From positions 62,001-126,000 of the forward strand of contig JACUUC010000004.1 of the NCBI GenBank assembly GCA_014859445.1: DNA of 64,000 nucleotides, written 5' to 3'. The translations under genes and the position numbers were made by a program. Source of the DNA: Bacterioplanes sp. (GTDB taxonomy: Bacteria; Pseudomonadota; Gammaproteobacteria; Pseudomonadales; Oceanobacteraceae). Positions 17,533 to 27,083 of the stretch are shown here, piece after piece (the stretch's first letter is position 1; each line of letters starts with the position of its first letter). The notes under the pieces were generated by a model. The model was not told the DNA's origin and did no database searches. It worked only from the letters and a program-made list of their open reading frames with translations.

Positions 17533-19416
17533 ATGGCAGGACGGATACCACAGTCCTTTATCGATGACCTACTGGCACGCGTCGATGTGATCGACGTCGT
17601 CGATAGTCGCGTTAAGCTCAAAAAAACCGGCAAAAACTACTCAGCTTGTTGCCCTTTCCACAACGAAAACACCCCCTCGTTTACCGTCAGCCCCAGTAAA
17701 CAGTTTTATTACTGCTTTGGCTGCGGCGCATCCGGCAGCGCACTCAAATTCGTGATGGAGTTTGATGGCTTAAGCTTTCCCGATGCCGTAGAAAAACTGG
17801 CCAGCCAAGCCGGTCTCGACGTGCCGCGCGAACAAGTCAGTTTTGAAGCACGACAAGAACAACAGCACCAGCCGCTCTTCGAGCAAATGCAGCGCGCCAA
17901 CGAGTTTTTTCAAAACATGCTGCGCCAGCATGAACACAGCCGAAAAGCCATCGACTACCTCAAACAACGTGGTTTATCGGGCAAAGCGGCCAAGTTTTTT
18001 GGTATTGGTTATGCCCCCCCGGGTTGGGACAATCTGCAACAGGCACTGGGCGCTGAACACGACAAAACCATCCGTCAACAGCTCATCGCCTGTGGCATGC
18101 TGATCGAAAAAGAGGATGGCCGTAGCTACGACCGCTTCCGCGATCGCATCATGTTTCCCATTCGAGACACACGCGGGCGTGTGATTGCGTTCGGCGGACG
18201 CGTATTTGGTGACGAAAAGCCCAAATACCTTAACTCACCGGAAACACCCATATTCCAAAAAGGTCGAGAACTCTACGGCCTGTACGAAGCACGAAAAATA
18301 CGGCAAAAATTGACACGCATGATGATTGTTGAAGGCTATATGGATGTCGTGGCCTTAGCCGAGCATGGCATTCACTACGCCACCGCCACCCTCGGTACCG
18401 CCACCAGCGAGCATCACATTCGGCGATTATTCAAAATGGTGCCCGAAGTCATCTTCTGCTTCGACGGCGACAACGCGGGACGAAACGCCGCAGCACGGGC
18501 AATGGAAACCGTGCTCCCCCTATTGGAAGACGGCTTACAAGCACGGTTTTTATTTTTACCCGATGGCGAAGACCCCGATAGCCTCGTACAAAAAGAAGGG
18601 AAAACCGCATTCGAGCAACGGCTTGATGAATCGACCCACTTGCCCGAATTTTTATTCGACCATGTAAAGCAACAAGTCGACATCGACACACTCGATGGCA
18701 AGGCACGCTTTGATCAGTTGGCCGCTCCATTAATCAATCAACTGCCACATGGCATGCTGCGAGAATTGATGCGGAAAAAACTGAAAGAAGAAACGGGACT
18801 CGATAGCCACGCGTTGGCCAAGCTAGAAGCCAATCACAGCAAAGCCAGCGAAAGCCGCTCCGCCAACAACGCCAACGACCACTCCGAACCGGCTTTCCAA
18901 TCAGCACACCTCATTGCACCCGTTTATGACACCGCGGATGATGTATATCAGCACGACGACGAGTCGACACACGCGACCAATCCACTGCTCGAACCCGTTC
19001 AGCGCGCACTTCTGGCCATTGTGACTCAACCCGCCTTAGCCGCCTCCCTCACCTTGCCCAGCAGCGACCCCGAAACCGAATACGAACGGTTGTTGCTCGA
19101 AGTGATTCGTAAACTACAACACGATCCACAAATCAACAGCATTGGTTTACTGATTCAATGGACCGCCTCCCCGTACCAAGCGGAATTACGCCAACTGGCC
19201 GAACAAGGCAGCCAGCAACGCATTCTACCCACAGCCAGTGACTTGCAAGATACCCTGCAACGCATGGACGATCGTCAATATGAGCGTGAACTGCAGGCAT
19301 TGCAGCAACGCATCATCGCCCGCGAGAAATTAACACGGGAAGAACAGCAACGCTTCAACGAACTGAAACGCCAACAACACCAACGACAAAAAAAACGGAC
19401 TGCAATTTATCGCTAG
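17533..19416 (+). CDS. dnaG: DNA primase
   Basis: 627 residues from ATG 17533 (MAGRIPQSFIDDLL), the usual DnaG N-terminus; the in-frame ATG at 17470 falls in the terminator stem region and is rejected. The CHC2 zinc finger is seen as CCPFHNENTPSF and YYCFGCGASG (residues about 38-66). The TOPRIM catalytic core carries MIVEGYMDVVALAEHG with its glutamate and FCFDGDNAGR with the DxD. A glutamine-rich C-terminal helicase-interaction domain ends the protein. It makes RNA primers with DnaB, whose gene end appears at 63.4 kb in this window. Confidence 0.96.
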   Translation: MAGRIPQSFIDDLLARVDVIDVVDSRVKLKKTGKNYSACCPFHNENTPSFTVSPSKQFYYCFGCGASGSALKFVMEFDGLSFPDAVEKLASQAGLDVPREQVSFEARQEQQHQPLFEQMQRANEFFQNMLRQHEHSRKAIDYLKQRGLSGKAAKFFGIGYAPPGWDNLQQALGAEHDKTIRQQLIACGMLIEKEDGRSYDRFRDRIMFPIRDTRGRVIAFGGRVFGDEKPKYLNSPETPIFQKGRELYGLYEARKIRQKLTRMMIVEGYMDVVALAEHGIHYATATLGTATSEHHIRRLFKMVPEVIFCFDGDNAGRNAAARAMETVLPLLEDGLQARFLFLPDGEDPDSLVQKEGKTAFEQRLDESTHLPEFLFDHVKQQVDIDTLDGKARFDQLAAPLINQLPHGMLRELMRKKLKEETGLDSHALAKLEANHSKASESRSANNANDHSEPAFQSAHLIAPVYDTADDVYQHDDESTHATNPLLEPVQRALLAIVTQPALAASLTLPSSDPETEYERLLLEVIRKLQHDPQINSIGLLIQWTASPYQAELRQLAEQGSQQRILPTASDLQDTLQRMDDRQYERELQALQQRIIAREKLTREEQQRFNELKRQQHQRQKKRTAIYR

Positions 19417-19793
19417 CCCTTGAAATTTCAATATCCGCCCCTATATTTGCAGCACGTTCAACATTTATGAGCCATCACCGTCATCGGTTGCTCATAAACG
19501 CATCCGACTGCAGCAATGCAGCAGCTCGCGTGACCATGCCAAAGCGGCAGCGATCAGCCAACGCGCCATTGAGCCACTGATCCCCACGCACCTGACCTTG
19601 CTGACGATGTTGAAGTAGGTACAGCCGTGACAGCCACCGTGTAACACACGGAACAACAGCGACGACAAACCATGACCGCAGACAAACTTGCATAAAGTCT
19701 GGAACAATCGCCGCCATGACTGGCCTAACGTGCGGTTAAAAGTTATACTTTGGCGTTTTTCTTCCGCCTTAAAACACGGAACACAGGGCTTCT
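19417..19793 (+). other. 377-bp dnaG-rpoD intergenic region with several dyads
   Basis: No convincing gene is present. Three hairpins are visible: TTTATGAGC (19464-19472) with GCTCATAAA (19490-19498), holding an inner ACCG/CGGT pair; CTGC-AGCAAT-GCAG just after 19507; and CCGTGT (19637-19642) with ACACGG (19646-19651). A good -10 hexamer TATACT lies at 19744-19749 but without a clear -35. The region probably carries the rpoD promoter and a structured transcript segment. No T-run terminator follows dnaG. Confidence 0.5.
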
Positions 19794-21626
19794 ATGTCAG
19801 CGAACTCCCAACAATCCCGTCTTAAAGAACTGATCGCAAAAGGTAAAGAGCAAGGCTACCTTACCCACGCGCAAGTGAACGATCACTTACCCGATGATAT
19901 TGCCAACCCAGATCAGGTTGAAGACATCATCCGCATGATCAATGACATCGGTATTCCCGTGTCCGAAGTTGCCCCAGATGGTGACTCGTTGTTTGTCGAC
20001 ACGGCCGATGATGCCGCGGCTGAAGAAGCCGCCGCTGCATTGGCTGCGGTTGAATCCGACATTGGTCGCACCACCGACCCCGTACGCATGTACATGCGTG
20101 AAATGGGTACGGTTGAACTGCTCACGCGCGAAGGCGAAATTGTCATCGCCAAGCGCATCGAAGAAGGCATCCGTGAAGTCATGTCAGCACTGGCTTACTA
20201 CCCTGGTGCCGTTAATATTGTATTGAATGCATTCAAAGAAGCCGAAGAAGACCCGAACCGCGTCGGTGACATCTTCAGTGGCTTTATTGATCCATCCGAT
20301 GTTGACCCTGAGCCTGGCCCGCAGTCCGGCCCACAAGCCGAAGCCGAAGCCAGCACCGATGATGCCGTCGATGGCGATGACGACAGTGACGATGACGACA
20401 CTGCAGAAGACAGCGGCATCGACATGGCCGAAGTAGTACGTCGTTTCGAAGAAATTGTTAGCGCCAATGCCGTCGTCGAAGCCGCCATCAAACAGCATGG
20501 CCGCCAAAGCCAAGCTGCCGAAGAAGCGCTGGCCGCATTGGGTGCCGTGTTTGCCCCCATCAAGCTCACACCAAAATACTTTGATCAATTGGTGAATGAA
20601 GCGCGCGATACCTTGGACAACATTCGTACCCAAGAACGCCAAATCATGCTACTCATGACGCGTAAAAGCGGCATGGATCGCAAAGACTTCATTAAAGGCT
20701 TTCAAGGCAATGAAACCAACAATCAGTGGATCCAAGATCTGATTGACGGCGGCCATAAGTATTCCGATAAACTGGATACCTATCGCTTTGACCTATTCCG
20801 TGCGCAAAAGAAAATACGCACCATTGAAGATCGCGTTGGTTTAACGATTCCTGAAATTAAAGAAGTTAACCGTCGCGTCTCCATTGGCGAAGCCCGCGCT
20901 CGTCGCGCCAAAAAAGAAATGGTTGAAGCCAACTTACGTCTGGTGATCTCCATTGCGAAAAAGTACACCAACCGTGGTTTGCAATTCCTCGACCTGATTC
21001 AAGAAGGCAACATCGGCCTCATGAAAGCCGTTGATAAATTCGAATATCGTCGTGGTTACAAATTTTCGACTTACGCCACATGGTGGATTCGCCAAGCCAT
21101 TACGCGTTCGATTGCCGACCAAGCACGTACCATCCGTATTCCGGTACACATGATCGAAACGATCAACAAGCTCAATCGTATTTCACGGCAAATGTTGCAA
21201 GAAATGGGACGCGAGCCAACACCGGAAGAATTGGCTGAACGCATGGAAATGCCGGAAGACAAGATTCGTAAAGTGCTCAAAATCGCGAAAGAGCCGATCT
21301 CAATGGAAACCCCGATTGGTGATGATGAAGATTCGCACTTGGGTGATTTCATCGAAGACAGCCACTCTGAGTCGCCCATGGACACTGCCACCAACGAAGG
21401 CTTAACCGAAGCCACGCGTTCAGTGCTGTCTGGCCTTACCGCGCGTGAAGCGAAAGTTCTGCGGATGCGTTTTGGTATCGACATGAACACCGACCATACG
21501 TTGGAAGAAGTCGGCAAACAGTTTGATGTAACGCGTGAGCGTATTCGTCAAATCGAAGCCAAAGCGCTGCGTAAACTGCGTCATCCAAGTCGCTCAGATC
21601 ATCTGCGCAGCTTTATTGACGAATAA
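19794..21626 (+). CDS. rpoD: RNA polymerase sigma factor RpoD (sigma-70)
   Basis: A 610-residue primary sigma factor. Region 1.1 opens the protein ([20 protein letters not shown]), and region 1.2 holds [16 protein letters not shown] near residue 95. A non-conserved insert with an acidic [14 protein letters not shown] stretch (near 195) follows. Region 2 carries [20 protein letters not shown] and [15 protein letters not shown], region 3 follows, and region 4 carries the helix-turn-helix [20 protein letters not shown]. It is the housekeeping promoter-recognition factor. A terminator follows at 21643. Confidence 0.97.
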   Translation: MSANSQQSRLKELIAKGKEQGYLTHAQVNDHLPDDIANPDQVEDIIRMINDIGIPVSEVAPDGDSLFVDTADDAAAEEAAAALAAVESDIGRTTDPVRMYMREMGTVELLTREGEIVIAKRIEEGIREVMSALAYYPGAVNIVLNAFKEAEEDPNRVGDIFSGFIDPSDVDPEPGPQSGPQAEAEASTDDAVDGDDDSDDDDTAEDSGIDMAEVVRRFEEIVSANAVVEAAIKQHGRQSQAAEEALAALGAVFAPIKLTPKYFDQLVNEARDTLDNIRTQERQIMLLMTRKSGMDRKDFIKGFQGNETNNQWIQDLIDGGHKYSDKLDTYRFDLFRAQKKIRTIEDRVGLTIPEIKEVNRRVSIGEARARRAKKEMVEANLRLVISIAKKYTNRGLQFLDLIQEGNIGLMKAVDKFEYRRGYKFSTYATWWIRQAITRSIADQARTIRIPVHMIETINKLNRISRQMLQEMGREPTPEELAERMEMPEDKIRKVLKIAKEPISMETPIGDDEDSHLGDFIEDSHSESPMDTATNEGLTEATRSVLSGLTAREAKVLRMRFGIDMNTDHTLEEVGKQFDVTRERIRQIEAKALRKLRHPSRSDHLRSFIDE

Positions 21627-21642
21627 GCGTTTTCGGTAAGCC

Positions 21643-21680
21643 AATAACCCAGCCTCGGCAACGACGCTGGGTTATTTTTT
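21643..21680 (+). terminator. Rho-independent terminator after rpoD
   Basis: AATAACCCAGC (21643-21653) pairs with GCTGGGTTATT (21666-21676) across a 12-base loop and is followed by a T run to 21680. It ends the rpsU-yqeY-dnaG-rpoD transcript. Confidence 0.93.
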
Positions 21681-21720
21681 AACGACTTCGTCATGATCAT
21701 CGTGAAGCCACGTTTAAGGG

Positions 21721-21749
21721 TGGCATGACAGCGCAAGCGCCTTTATAAT
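21721..21749 (+). promoter_or_regulatory. Promoter for the CAU tRNA
   Basis: A perfect TATAAT lies at 21744-21749, 42 bases before the tRNA, followed by a GC-rich discriminator typical of stable-RNA promoters. The best-placed -35, TGGCAT at 21721-21726 with a 17-base spacer, matches the consensus poorly. Confidence 0.5.
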
Positions 21750-21791
21750 GCAGCTCGCTGAATGGCCGCGAAGGCTTTAAGCAGATTAAAT

Positions 21792-21868
21792 GGGCCTGTA
21801 GCTCAGTTGGTTAGAGCACACGACTCATAATCGTTAGGTCCTCGGTTCAAGTCCGAGCAGGCCCACCA
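21792..21868 (+). tRNA. tRNA with CAU anticodon, probably tRNA-Ile2 (lysidine-modified)
   Basis: A 77-nt tRNA folds cleanly: acceptor GGGCCTG/CAGGCCC, D stem GCTC/GAGC, T stem CTCGG/CCGAG, with CCA encoded at 21866-21868. The anticodon CAT is at 21826-21828. Three CAU tRNAs exist in bacteria. The C4-G69 and C5-G68 acceptor pairs are known recognition features for the lysidine synthetase TilS and differ from elongator tRNA-Met, and the anticodon stem resembles E. coli ileX, so I favour Ile2 (reads AUA). Elongator tRNA-Met is the alternative; initiator tRNA is excluded because position 1-72 is a G-C pair. Its 3' part is repeated twice downstream. Confidence 0.9.
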
Positions 21869-22055
21869 TTTAATCCTGATCGTTTAGTGCTCGTGTGCGG
21901 CACACGCCTCAACTCTTTATCGCCAAGGTCCTCGGTTCAAGTCCGAGCAGGCCCACCATTTAATCCTGATCGTTTAGTGCTCGTGTGCGGCACACGCCTC
22001 AACTCTTTATCGCCAAGGTCCTCGGTTCAAGTCCGAGCAGGCCCACCATTTAATC
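21836..22055 (+). repeat. 90-bp tandem repeat containing the 3' part of the tRNA (2.4 copies)
   Basis: Unit 1 is 21836-21925, unit 2 is 21926-22015 and partial unit 3 is 22016-22055, at a constant period of 90 bp and with no mismatch that I can see. Each unit begins with the variable loop, T arm, acceptor 3' strand and CCA of the preceding tRNA (33 bases) plus ATTTAATC-like flank. It then has a unique spacer containing a hairpin, CGTGTG-CGG-CACACG (first copy 21892-21906). Units 2 and 3 contain no complete tRNA. The layout resembles the repeats behind E. coli tyrT, which also carry the tRNA 3' end. Confidence 0.95.
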
Positions 22056-22074
22056 TGCGTCATTTAATTTGTTT

Positions 22075-24003
22075 TTAGCTACCCGCAGGTAAACTCACTC
22101 GTACTCGTGTGCCTTCACCGAGTTGACTGACCACCCAAATATTGCCGCCATGGGCTGTCACAATGGCGTGCGCAATGGATAAGCCCAAGCCCAAACCGTC
22201 TCCGACTGGCCGAGTGGTATAAAACGGATCGAAGATGCGCGATACATGCTGTTCATCCATTCCTTCGCCACTGTCTTTGCATTCAATCAACGTCACTCCC
22301 TGTTTTTGGCGAGCCATAATGCGCACATCACCCTGACCGCGACATGCCTTAACCGCATTATCTAAAATAGAGACAAACACTTTTCGCATTTCAGCCTCGC
22401 AAACGTACACTGGCTGGCTAAGCTGAATGTCTTTATGAATAGTGACCTTGCTATCACTGGGAATGTTCAGCAATGAAATGACATGGCCCATGAATAGCGA
22501 CAAATCAATCGCTTGTTTTTCACCCCGACCAAGCTCAGAAAAGACTTGCAAGCTTTCAACGATGACTCTAACTCGTTCCAACCCAGGGCTGGACTCGCTG
22601 ACGATGTCATTCACATCTTCCACGATGTATTCAAGGTTTTGCGCCTCGGATAACGACTGAATAGCAGTCAGCACCGTTTGCGTTTTTCCTTCATCATTTG
22701 CCTGTCGTGCCTGCAAGTACTGATGTAATAAATCCGCTAGGGTGTTATAGGTCTGTAAGTATTCTTTTAACATGTTGAAATTCGCGGTGACGATGCTCAT
22801 CGGATTGTTAATTTCGTGAGCAATACCCGCGGCCAAATGGCCTATAGAGGCCATTTTTTCTGACTGTACCAATTGCGACTGTGTTGTACGCAGCGATTTC
22901 GCCATTTGATTAAACTGCCGCGCCAGACTACCCAGCTCATCACGGCGCTGCACATCCATTTGCACATGACGCTCACCTTGGCGAATACGCGCCAATTGCT
23001 TGGCCAATTGATTCAAAGGCCGCGTCACGCCATTACTGACTTGACGTGCCAATAAGCTCAATAATAAAACCAAAGCCGCTGTTCCCATTAAGGCACTCCA
23101 ACGTAATTGTTGGATAGGCAATAACGCCGCCTGTTTATCACGTTGCATCACCAGCACCCCTTCTAAGGCGGGTAATGGCCGTGCACTGACAAGCCAGTCG
23201 GTATTGTTTAATGTCATGTCCTGCGACATGGTTCGTCCCCGATACGCCGCACGCGCTACCTCAAGAAGTGATTCCCCTTGCTGAACGCCAGACGGCCATG
23301 CCTGTAACTGACCATTCATATGCCCAAAAATGCTGACGCGTCGTTCGGCACTGACGTTAGGCAAAACCTCTGCGATTAGGTTATCCGCGGTAGGCAACCA
23401 CAACACCACACCAATCGCCCCCTCGTGCACAACAGGCATCGCCACCAGCGCCGGAAATAGCTCCGATTGGGTTAATTGAAAAACCGCATCCATACGACTC
23501 AATACTCGTTCCATAATGTTTTGAATTTGATGCAGATCGTTCGCGAGTGTATTGATGTGTTGCCCATAAAACTCACTTTGCGCGCTAGAGAAGACGACAA
23601 AACCATGAGCGTTAATAAACAATAAATCAGATAACTGCTGGCGCTCGCTGTAAAACGACAAGCCTGGCCAGTACTGATCCTCAGCTTGTTGATATGCCAT
23701 CGAGTACAAATCGTCCGGTTCAAACACGACATTGAACGCACTGAAAGCCTGACGCACATCATTCGAACGCATAAACAACTGTGCGGCCGTTAATGAATGC
23801 TCGATGCGCCGATCAATAGCACGCGCTAATGACAGCGTTTCTTGCTCGGTTTCGGTCGTAATTTCATGGATCATACGTGCTTGCGCATGGCCTAAACCAA
23901 TGAGCACCAACAGTAGGACTGGCGTTAAGCTCAGCACCATAAACCAAGTCATGATACGAGCGCGCAATGTCCGAAAATGCAATCGGTTGGCGAATCGAGT
24001 CAT
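22075..24003 (-). CDS. Membrane sensor histidine kinase (HAMP-HisKA-HATPase)
   Basis: 642 residues from ATG 24003 (MTRFANRLHF), which has a GGAGG ribosome site and overlaps the preceding stop as TGATG; the longer in-frame start lies inside the upstream gene. The order is a transmembrane helix (18-38), a periplasmic sensor region of about 260 residues, a second helix (300-320), HAMP (321-372), an H-box with GIAHEINNP and phospho-acceptor His396, and an ATPase domain with LDNAVKAC, DSGEGM and GLGLGLSIAH. About 75 residues between the H-box and the N box form an enlarged dimerisation region. No response regulator is adjacent. The tethered binding-protein-like gene is directly upstream and may supply its input. 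Confidence 0.88.
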   Translation of the reverse strand: MTRFANRLHFRTLRARIMTWFMVLSLTPVLLLVLIGLGHAQARMIHEITTETEQETLSLARAIDRRIEHSLTAAQLFMRSNDVRQAFSAFNVVFEPDDLYSMAYQQAEDQYWPGLSFYSERQQLSDLLFINAHGFVVFSSAQSEFYGQHINTLANDLHQIQNIMERVLSRMDAVFQLTQSELFPALVAMPVVHEGAIGVVLWLPTADNLIAEVLPNVSAERRVSIFGHMNGQLQAWPSGVQQGESLLEVARAAYRGRTMSQDMTLNNTDWLVSARPLPALEGVLVMQRDKQAALLPIQQLRWSALMGTAALVLLLSLLARQVSNGVTRPLNQLAKQLARIRQGERHVQMDVQRRDELGSLARQFNQMAKSLRTTQSQLVQSEKMASIGHLAAGIAHEINNPMSIVTANFNMLKEYLQTYNTLADLLHQYLQARQANDEGKTQTVLTAIQSLSEAQNLEYIVEDVNDIVSESSPGLERVRVIVESLQVFSELGRGEKQAIDLSLFMGHVISLLNIPSDSKVTIHKDIQLSQPVYVCEAEMRKVFVSILDNAVKACRGQGDVRIMARQKQGVTLIECKDSGEGMDEQHVSRIFDPFYTTRPVGDGLGLGLSIAHAIVTAHGGNIWVVSQLGEGTRVRVSLPAGS

Positions 24004-25160
24004 CACAATTCCTCCACTCGAGCGGTACGCCAAAATCCGCCAGCATTGCGCCAATAGATGGTTAAATCGTGCAACCAAGTCGAGGGGCTATTGGACGAAG
24101 GAAATTCTTGAGGACGAATCGCATGGGACGATTGCCAAACACGTTCCGTACGCTCACCTTGTTGTAAAACTAAGGCCACCGATTGCCAAGTACCCCGCAA
24201 ATCGCGATCAACGGTGATTGTGCCCGTGCTTTGCCAACCACTTCTTAACCCCCAAAATGTCCGCAGTGCGCCTGCGTCATGAACCAAACCCTGCTCGACA
24301 GCCTGCTGCAACTGTTGGTTTAACCAATGCATATTGCGCGCTAACGGTGATGATAGGTTTAGCACACTGGGATTCATCTCTGCATCCATTTGCTGAACGA
24401 CCAACACACCGGACATCAGATCAATGGGCTGGTCCGCACACAATGACACCATAGGAATCGGCAGAGCCGACAATGCACGCTGGCGTTGTGGCTGATCAAT
24501 CCACTCACAGACATCCAAGATAAGTACGTCGGGTAAGCGCTCGAGCACTTGTTCGCCGAGTTCATCAAATTGCTCAGCATAATCGAGCAAAAGCGTGGTA
24601 AACGTCATTTGTTGTTGCTGCCAACGTTCATGCGCTTCGAGCATGCGAAATAGCATTGTTGACCGCGCGGAGTTACTGCCGACCATGAGCACATCGCGAA
24701 TGGGTTGTGCTTGTAACCAATGCACGACAGGGAGCAATAATTGATTGCCCATCAACCCGACATGAACGACCCAATCACTGGCCAGTAGCCCTTCGGAGCT
24801 GGCAGGGTATAGCAAAAAACGTTTATTATGGCGCAACCACGGTATGACATTACGCAAACACACCGAATCACCACACCCTAGCAGCATGTCGATAGGTTGA
24901 GTTTGTTCAATGCGATCCAGCGTATTTTCCAACAAGGGTTGCGGTAGGGCGCTGTCTACATAGGTAATGCGCACTTGATCGCGGGCCAACCCACGAGCCC
25001 AGTCTTGCTCGATGGTGTGTAAAATTGCTCGATCACGATGCGTCAGCATTCCTTGCTGCTCGGTTAACACCACCCAATGCAAAGCCGGTTCGTGTTTTGG
25101 CCAAAACCAAACCACCAAAACCGTCACAAGCAGCAATAATATGACAAGGGATACTTTCAC
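24003..25160 (-). CDS. Membrane-tethered periplasmic binding protein (AmiC/UrtA-like, Peripla_BP_5 type)
   Basis: 385 residues from a GTG at 25160, chosen because GGAG lies 9 bases upstream and the codon opens straight into a hydrophobic anchor (residues 2-20); an in-frame ATG at 25208 would add 16 polar residues. The rest resembles the AmiC/UrtA type of periplasmic binding fold: LLGCGDSVCLRNVIPWL, RFLLYPASSEGL, DVLMVGSNSA and a C-terminal VWQSSHAIRP box like the family's W-x-S-x-x-x-I-R-P end. The sequence is divergent and no transporter genes are near, so uptake is unlikely. It is followed by a histidine kinase with a one-base overlap and preceded by a chemoreceptor, so a sensory role is inferred. 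The ligand cannot be told. Confidence 0.65.
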   Translation of the reverse strand: MKVSLVILLLLVTVLVVWFWPKHEPALHWVVLTEQQGMLTHRDRAILHTIEQDWARGLARDQVRITYVDSALPQPLLENTLDRIEQTQPIDMLLGCGDSVCLRNVIPWLRHNKRFLLYPASSEGLLASDWVVHVGLMGNQLLLPVVHWLQAQPIRDVLMVGSNSARSTMLFRMLEAHERWQQQQMTFTTLLLDYAEQFDELGEQVLERLPDVLILDVCEWIDQPQRQRALSALPIPMVSLCADQPIDLMSGVLVVQQMDAEMNPSVLNLSSPLARNMHWLNQQLQQAVEQGLVHDAGALRTFWGLRSGWQSTGTITVDRDLRGTWQSVALVLQQGERTERVWQSSHAIRPQEFPSSNSPSTWLHDLTIYWRNAGGFWRTARVEEL

Positions 25161-25239
25161 AAACAGTGCTCCGTCAATACAATCAGTGTAGACGATAATG
25201 CCACCCACCGATCATTTTCAGAGCTAAGTCAAAACCACA

Positions 25240-26883
25240 TTACCCTGACGATGCATCACGCAAAAAAGCAACGGACGGCGTATTCTTTGTCTCGGTATCT
25301 CTCGAATTCGAAACCGTCAACATCGCCAAGAAGTGCTGTGCCAATAACTGCACTCGATCGATGTGCTGCGCCAATTGCTCCGCTTCTTGATGCGCGTGAT
25401 GACTGTGCGCCACCGAATCCGAACCCAGTGTTAACAAACGTTCGGCTTGTTGCTCCACCTGGATACTCAACACCGCTTGTTGCTCCGTTGCCGCAGCCAC
25501 ATCACGCGAACACTCATCAATCAATTCAATGTGCGTGAGCGTATCCGTCAAACTGGCTTGTGAGGTGTGCGCTAATTGCGTGGTATTCAACGCCTGCTCG
25601 ACACCGTTACCAATCACTTGCACCACCGCAGAGGCCTCACCTTGCAGTGCATGAATGATCGTCTCAATTTTTTGGGTCGACTCATGCGTACGCTGCGCCA
25701 AGCCTCGCACTTCATCCGCCACCACGGCAAACCCACGGCCCGCCTCACCCGCTCGGGCGGCCTCAATCGCGGCATTGAGTGCCAATAAGTTGGTTTGTTC
25801 GGCGATGTCGGAAATCACATCCAACACCACGCCAATGTCGGTACTCTTTTGCGACAGGGAATCAATACGGTCTTTGGCCGTTCCTAAATCGTCCGTCAGT
25901 GCGGTCAATGCCCGATCCATGTCCACCATATTGGTTTGACACACACTCGCTGACGACACCGCCGTTTGTGTGGAGGTGTGCGTTTTCTGTGTCGACTCAC
26001 CCACGCGACGAACGCTTACGGCCAGTTCCTCAAATGCACGAGTGATGTCATTAATGTCGCCTTGCTGAGCACGGATACTGGTGACAGATCGATCAATCCA
26101 GTCCATCGTGCGATCTTTGCTGCGATACAACTGCCCAACACCGACCGACATACGCGCCGACACAGCGCGCAAAATGGCTTGTTGCTTTTGTTGATGAAAA
26201 TCCAACCACGCCAGCTCATCACGCCGTCCCGTATACAGATACGGCATTAGCGGATGCGTCATGCCTTGTATTTTGTGCTTGTGTTGCAGCAGAGGATAGG
26301 TCGCGCGCCACGCCACGACCGTGATCGTCAACAGCGCCAAGAGGCTCCACCAGAGTTCATTCGGATTCAATGACACATCATGCACAACACCCAACCCCAC
26401 CGCCAATATCACCGCCAGACCCACTATTTTAGACGACCAAGTAGGCGCTAACGCTTGATCTTGACGGCGTAATGCCCCTTGCTGCCAGCGCTGATAAACG
26501 CGTTCCGCCCGCTCTACCTGTTCGACGCTTGGGCACGTACGCACCGATTGATACTCCACTAAACGCCCCTGCTCGAAAATGGGGGTGACGTAGGCATCCA
26601 CCCAATAATAATCGCCATTTTTGCACCGGTTTTTCACCAACCCTCGCCACGACTCTCCGGCCTTCAAGTGCTGCCATAAATTCTCAAAGGCGCCGGTCGG
26701 CATGTCAGGATGACGAACCATATTATGAGGTTGGCCGATAAGTTCGTCTTTGCTAAAGCCAGACACTCGACAAAAGTGTTCATTCACATCCGTTATGCAG
26801 CCGCGTGCGTCCGTGGTTGAAATCAGCTCAACATCACTAGGAATTTTGTATTCTCGATCGGTAACGGGTTGATTGTTTCTCAT
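25240..26883 (-). CDS. PAS-containing methyl-accepting chemotaxis protein (Aer-like)
   Basis: 547 residues from ATG 26883, which has AGGAG upstream; an in-frame ATG at 26910 lacks this. An N-terminal PAS domain (about 12-125) carries [17 protein letters not shown] and [15 protein letters not shown], the pattern seen in Aer-type redox or energy-taxis receptors. Two short hydrophobic segments (about 160-200) anchor it with no sizable periplasmic domain. The C-terminal half is a chemoreceptor signalling domain with the hairpin tip [19 protein letters not shown] and the following [12 protein letters not shown]. There is no CheR-binding pentapeptide at the C-terminus. It is first in a leftward run with the tethered binding protein (79-base gap) and the histidine kinase. 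Confidence 0.88.
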   Translation of the reverse strand: MRNNQPVTDREYKIPSDVELISTTDARGCITDVNEHFCRVSGFSKDELIGQPHNMVRHPDMPTGAFENLWQHLKAGESWRGLVKNRCKNGDYYWVDAYVTPIFEQGRLVEYQSVRTCPSVEQVERAERVYQRWQQGALRRQDQALAPTWSSKIVGLAVILAVGLGVVHDVSLNPNELWWSLLALLTITVVAWRATYPLLQHKHKIQGMTHPLMPYLYTGRRDELAWLDFHQQKQQAILRAVSARMSVGVGQLYRSKDRTMDWIDRSVTSIRAQQGDINDITRAFEELAVSVRRVGESTQKTHTSTQTAVSSASVCQTNMVDMDRALTALTDDLGTAKDRIDSLSQKSTDIGVVLDVISDIAEQTNLLALNAAIEAARAGEAGRGFAVVADEVRGLAQRTHESTQKIETIIHALQGEASAVVQVIGNGVEQALNTTQLAHTSQASLTDTLTHIELIDECSRDVAAATEQQAVLSIQVEQQAERLLTLGSDSVAHSHHAHQEAEQLAQHIDRVQLLAQHFLAMLTVSNSRDTETKNTPSVAFLRDASSG

Positions 26884-27083
26884 CCATGCACTCCTGTGCT
26901 CTGGTAGCACTGCGGGAAGAATAAAACCAAATTGACTCTCGATACTGTCTACCGATTGCGAGGGGGACGCTAGCCAAAAACTGCAAACCTGTACAATTTT
27001 TATGGGTATTTTGCAGTAAGCGGATAGGGTTATTGCTTGTCTTATCTAAAATGAGTCAATAGCAATAACAATATGGAGCCTCT

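Noticed and set aside
19481..19717. Minus-strand open frames of 71-78 codons in the dnaG-rpoD spacer
   Set aside because: Two overlapping frames with poor protein character, no ribosome site, and hairpins throughout; more likely noncoding.
21836..22055. CRISPR-like array
   Set aside because: The repeats are directly contiguous with identical spacers, contain tRNA sequence, and no cas gene is present.
21887..22078. Open frame of 63 codons encoding two copies of a 30-residue repeat ending RSSVQVRAGPP
   Set aside because: It is a by-product of the tRNA-derived 90-bp repeats (90 is a multiple of three); the VQVRAGPP peptide is the usual false translation of tRNA 3' ends, and no ribosome site is seen.
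24003..25160. Amide or urea ABC transporter based on the AmiC/UrtA-like protein
   Set aside because: There are no permease or ATPase genes adjacent and the protein keeps a membrane anchor; a sensory role fits better.
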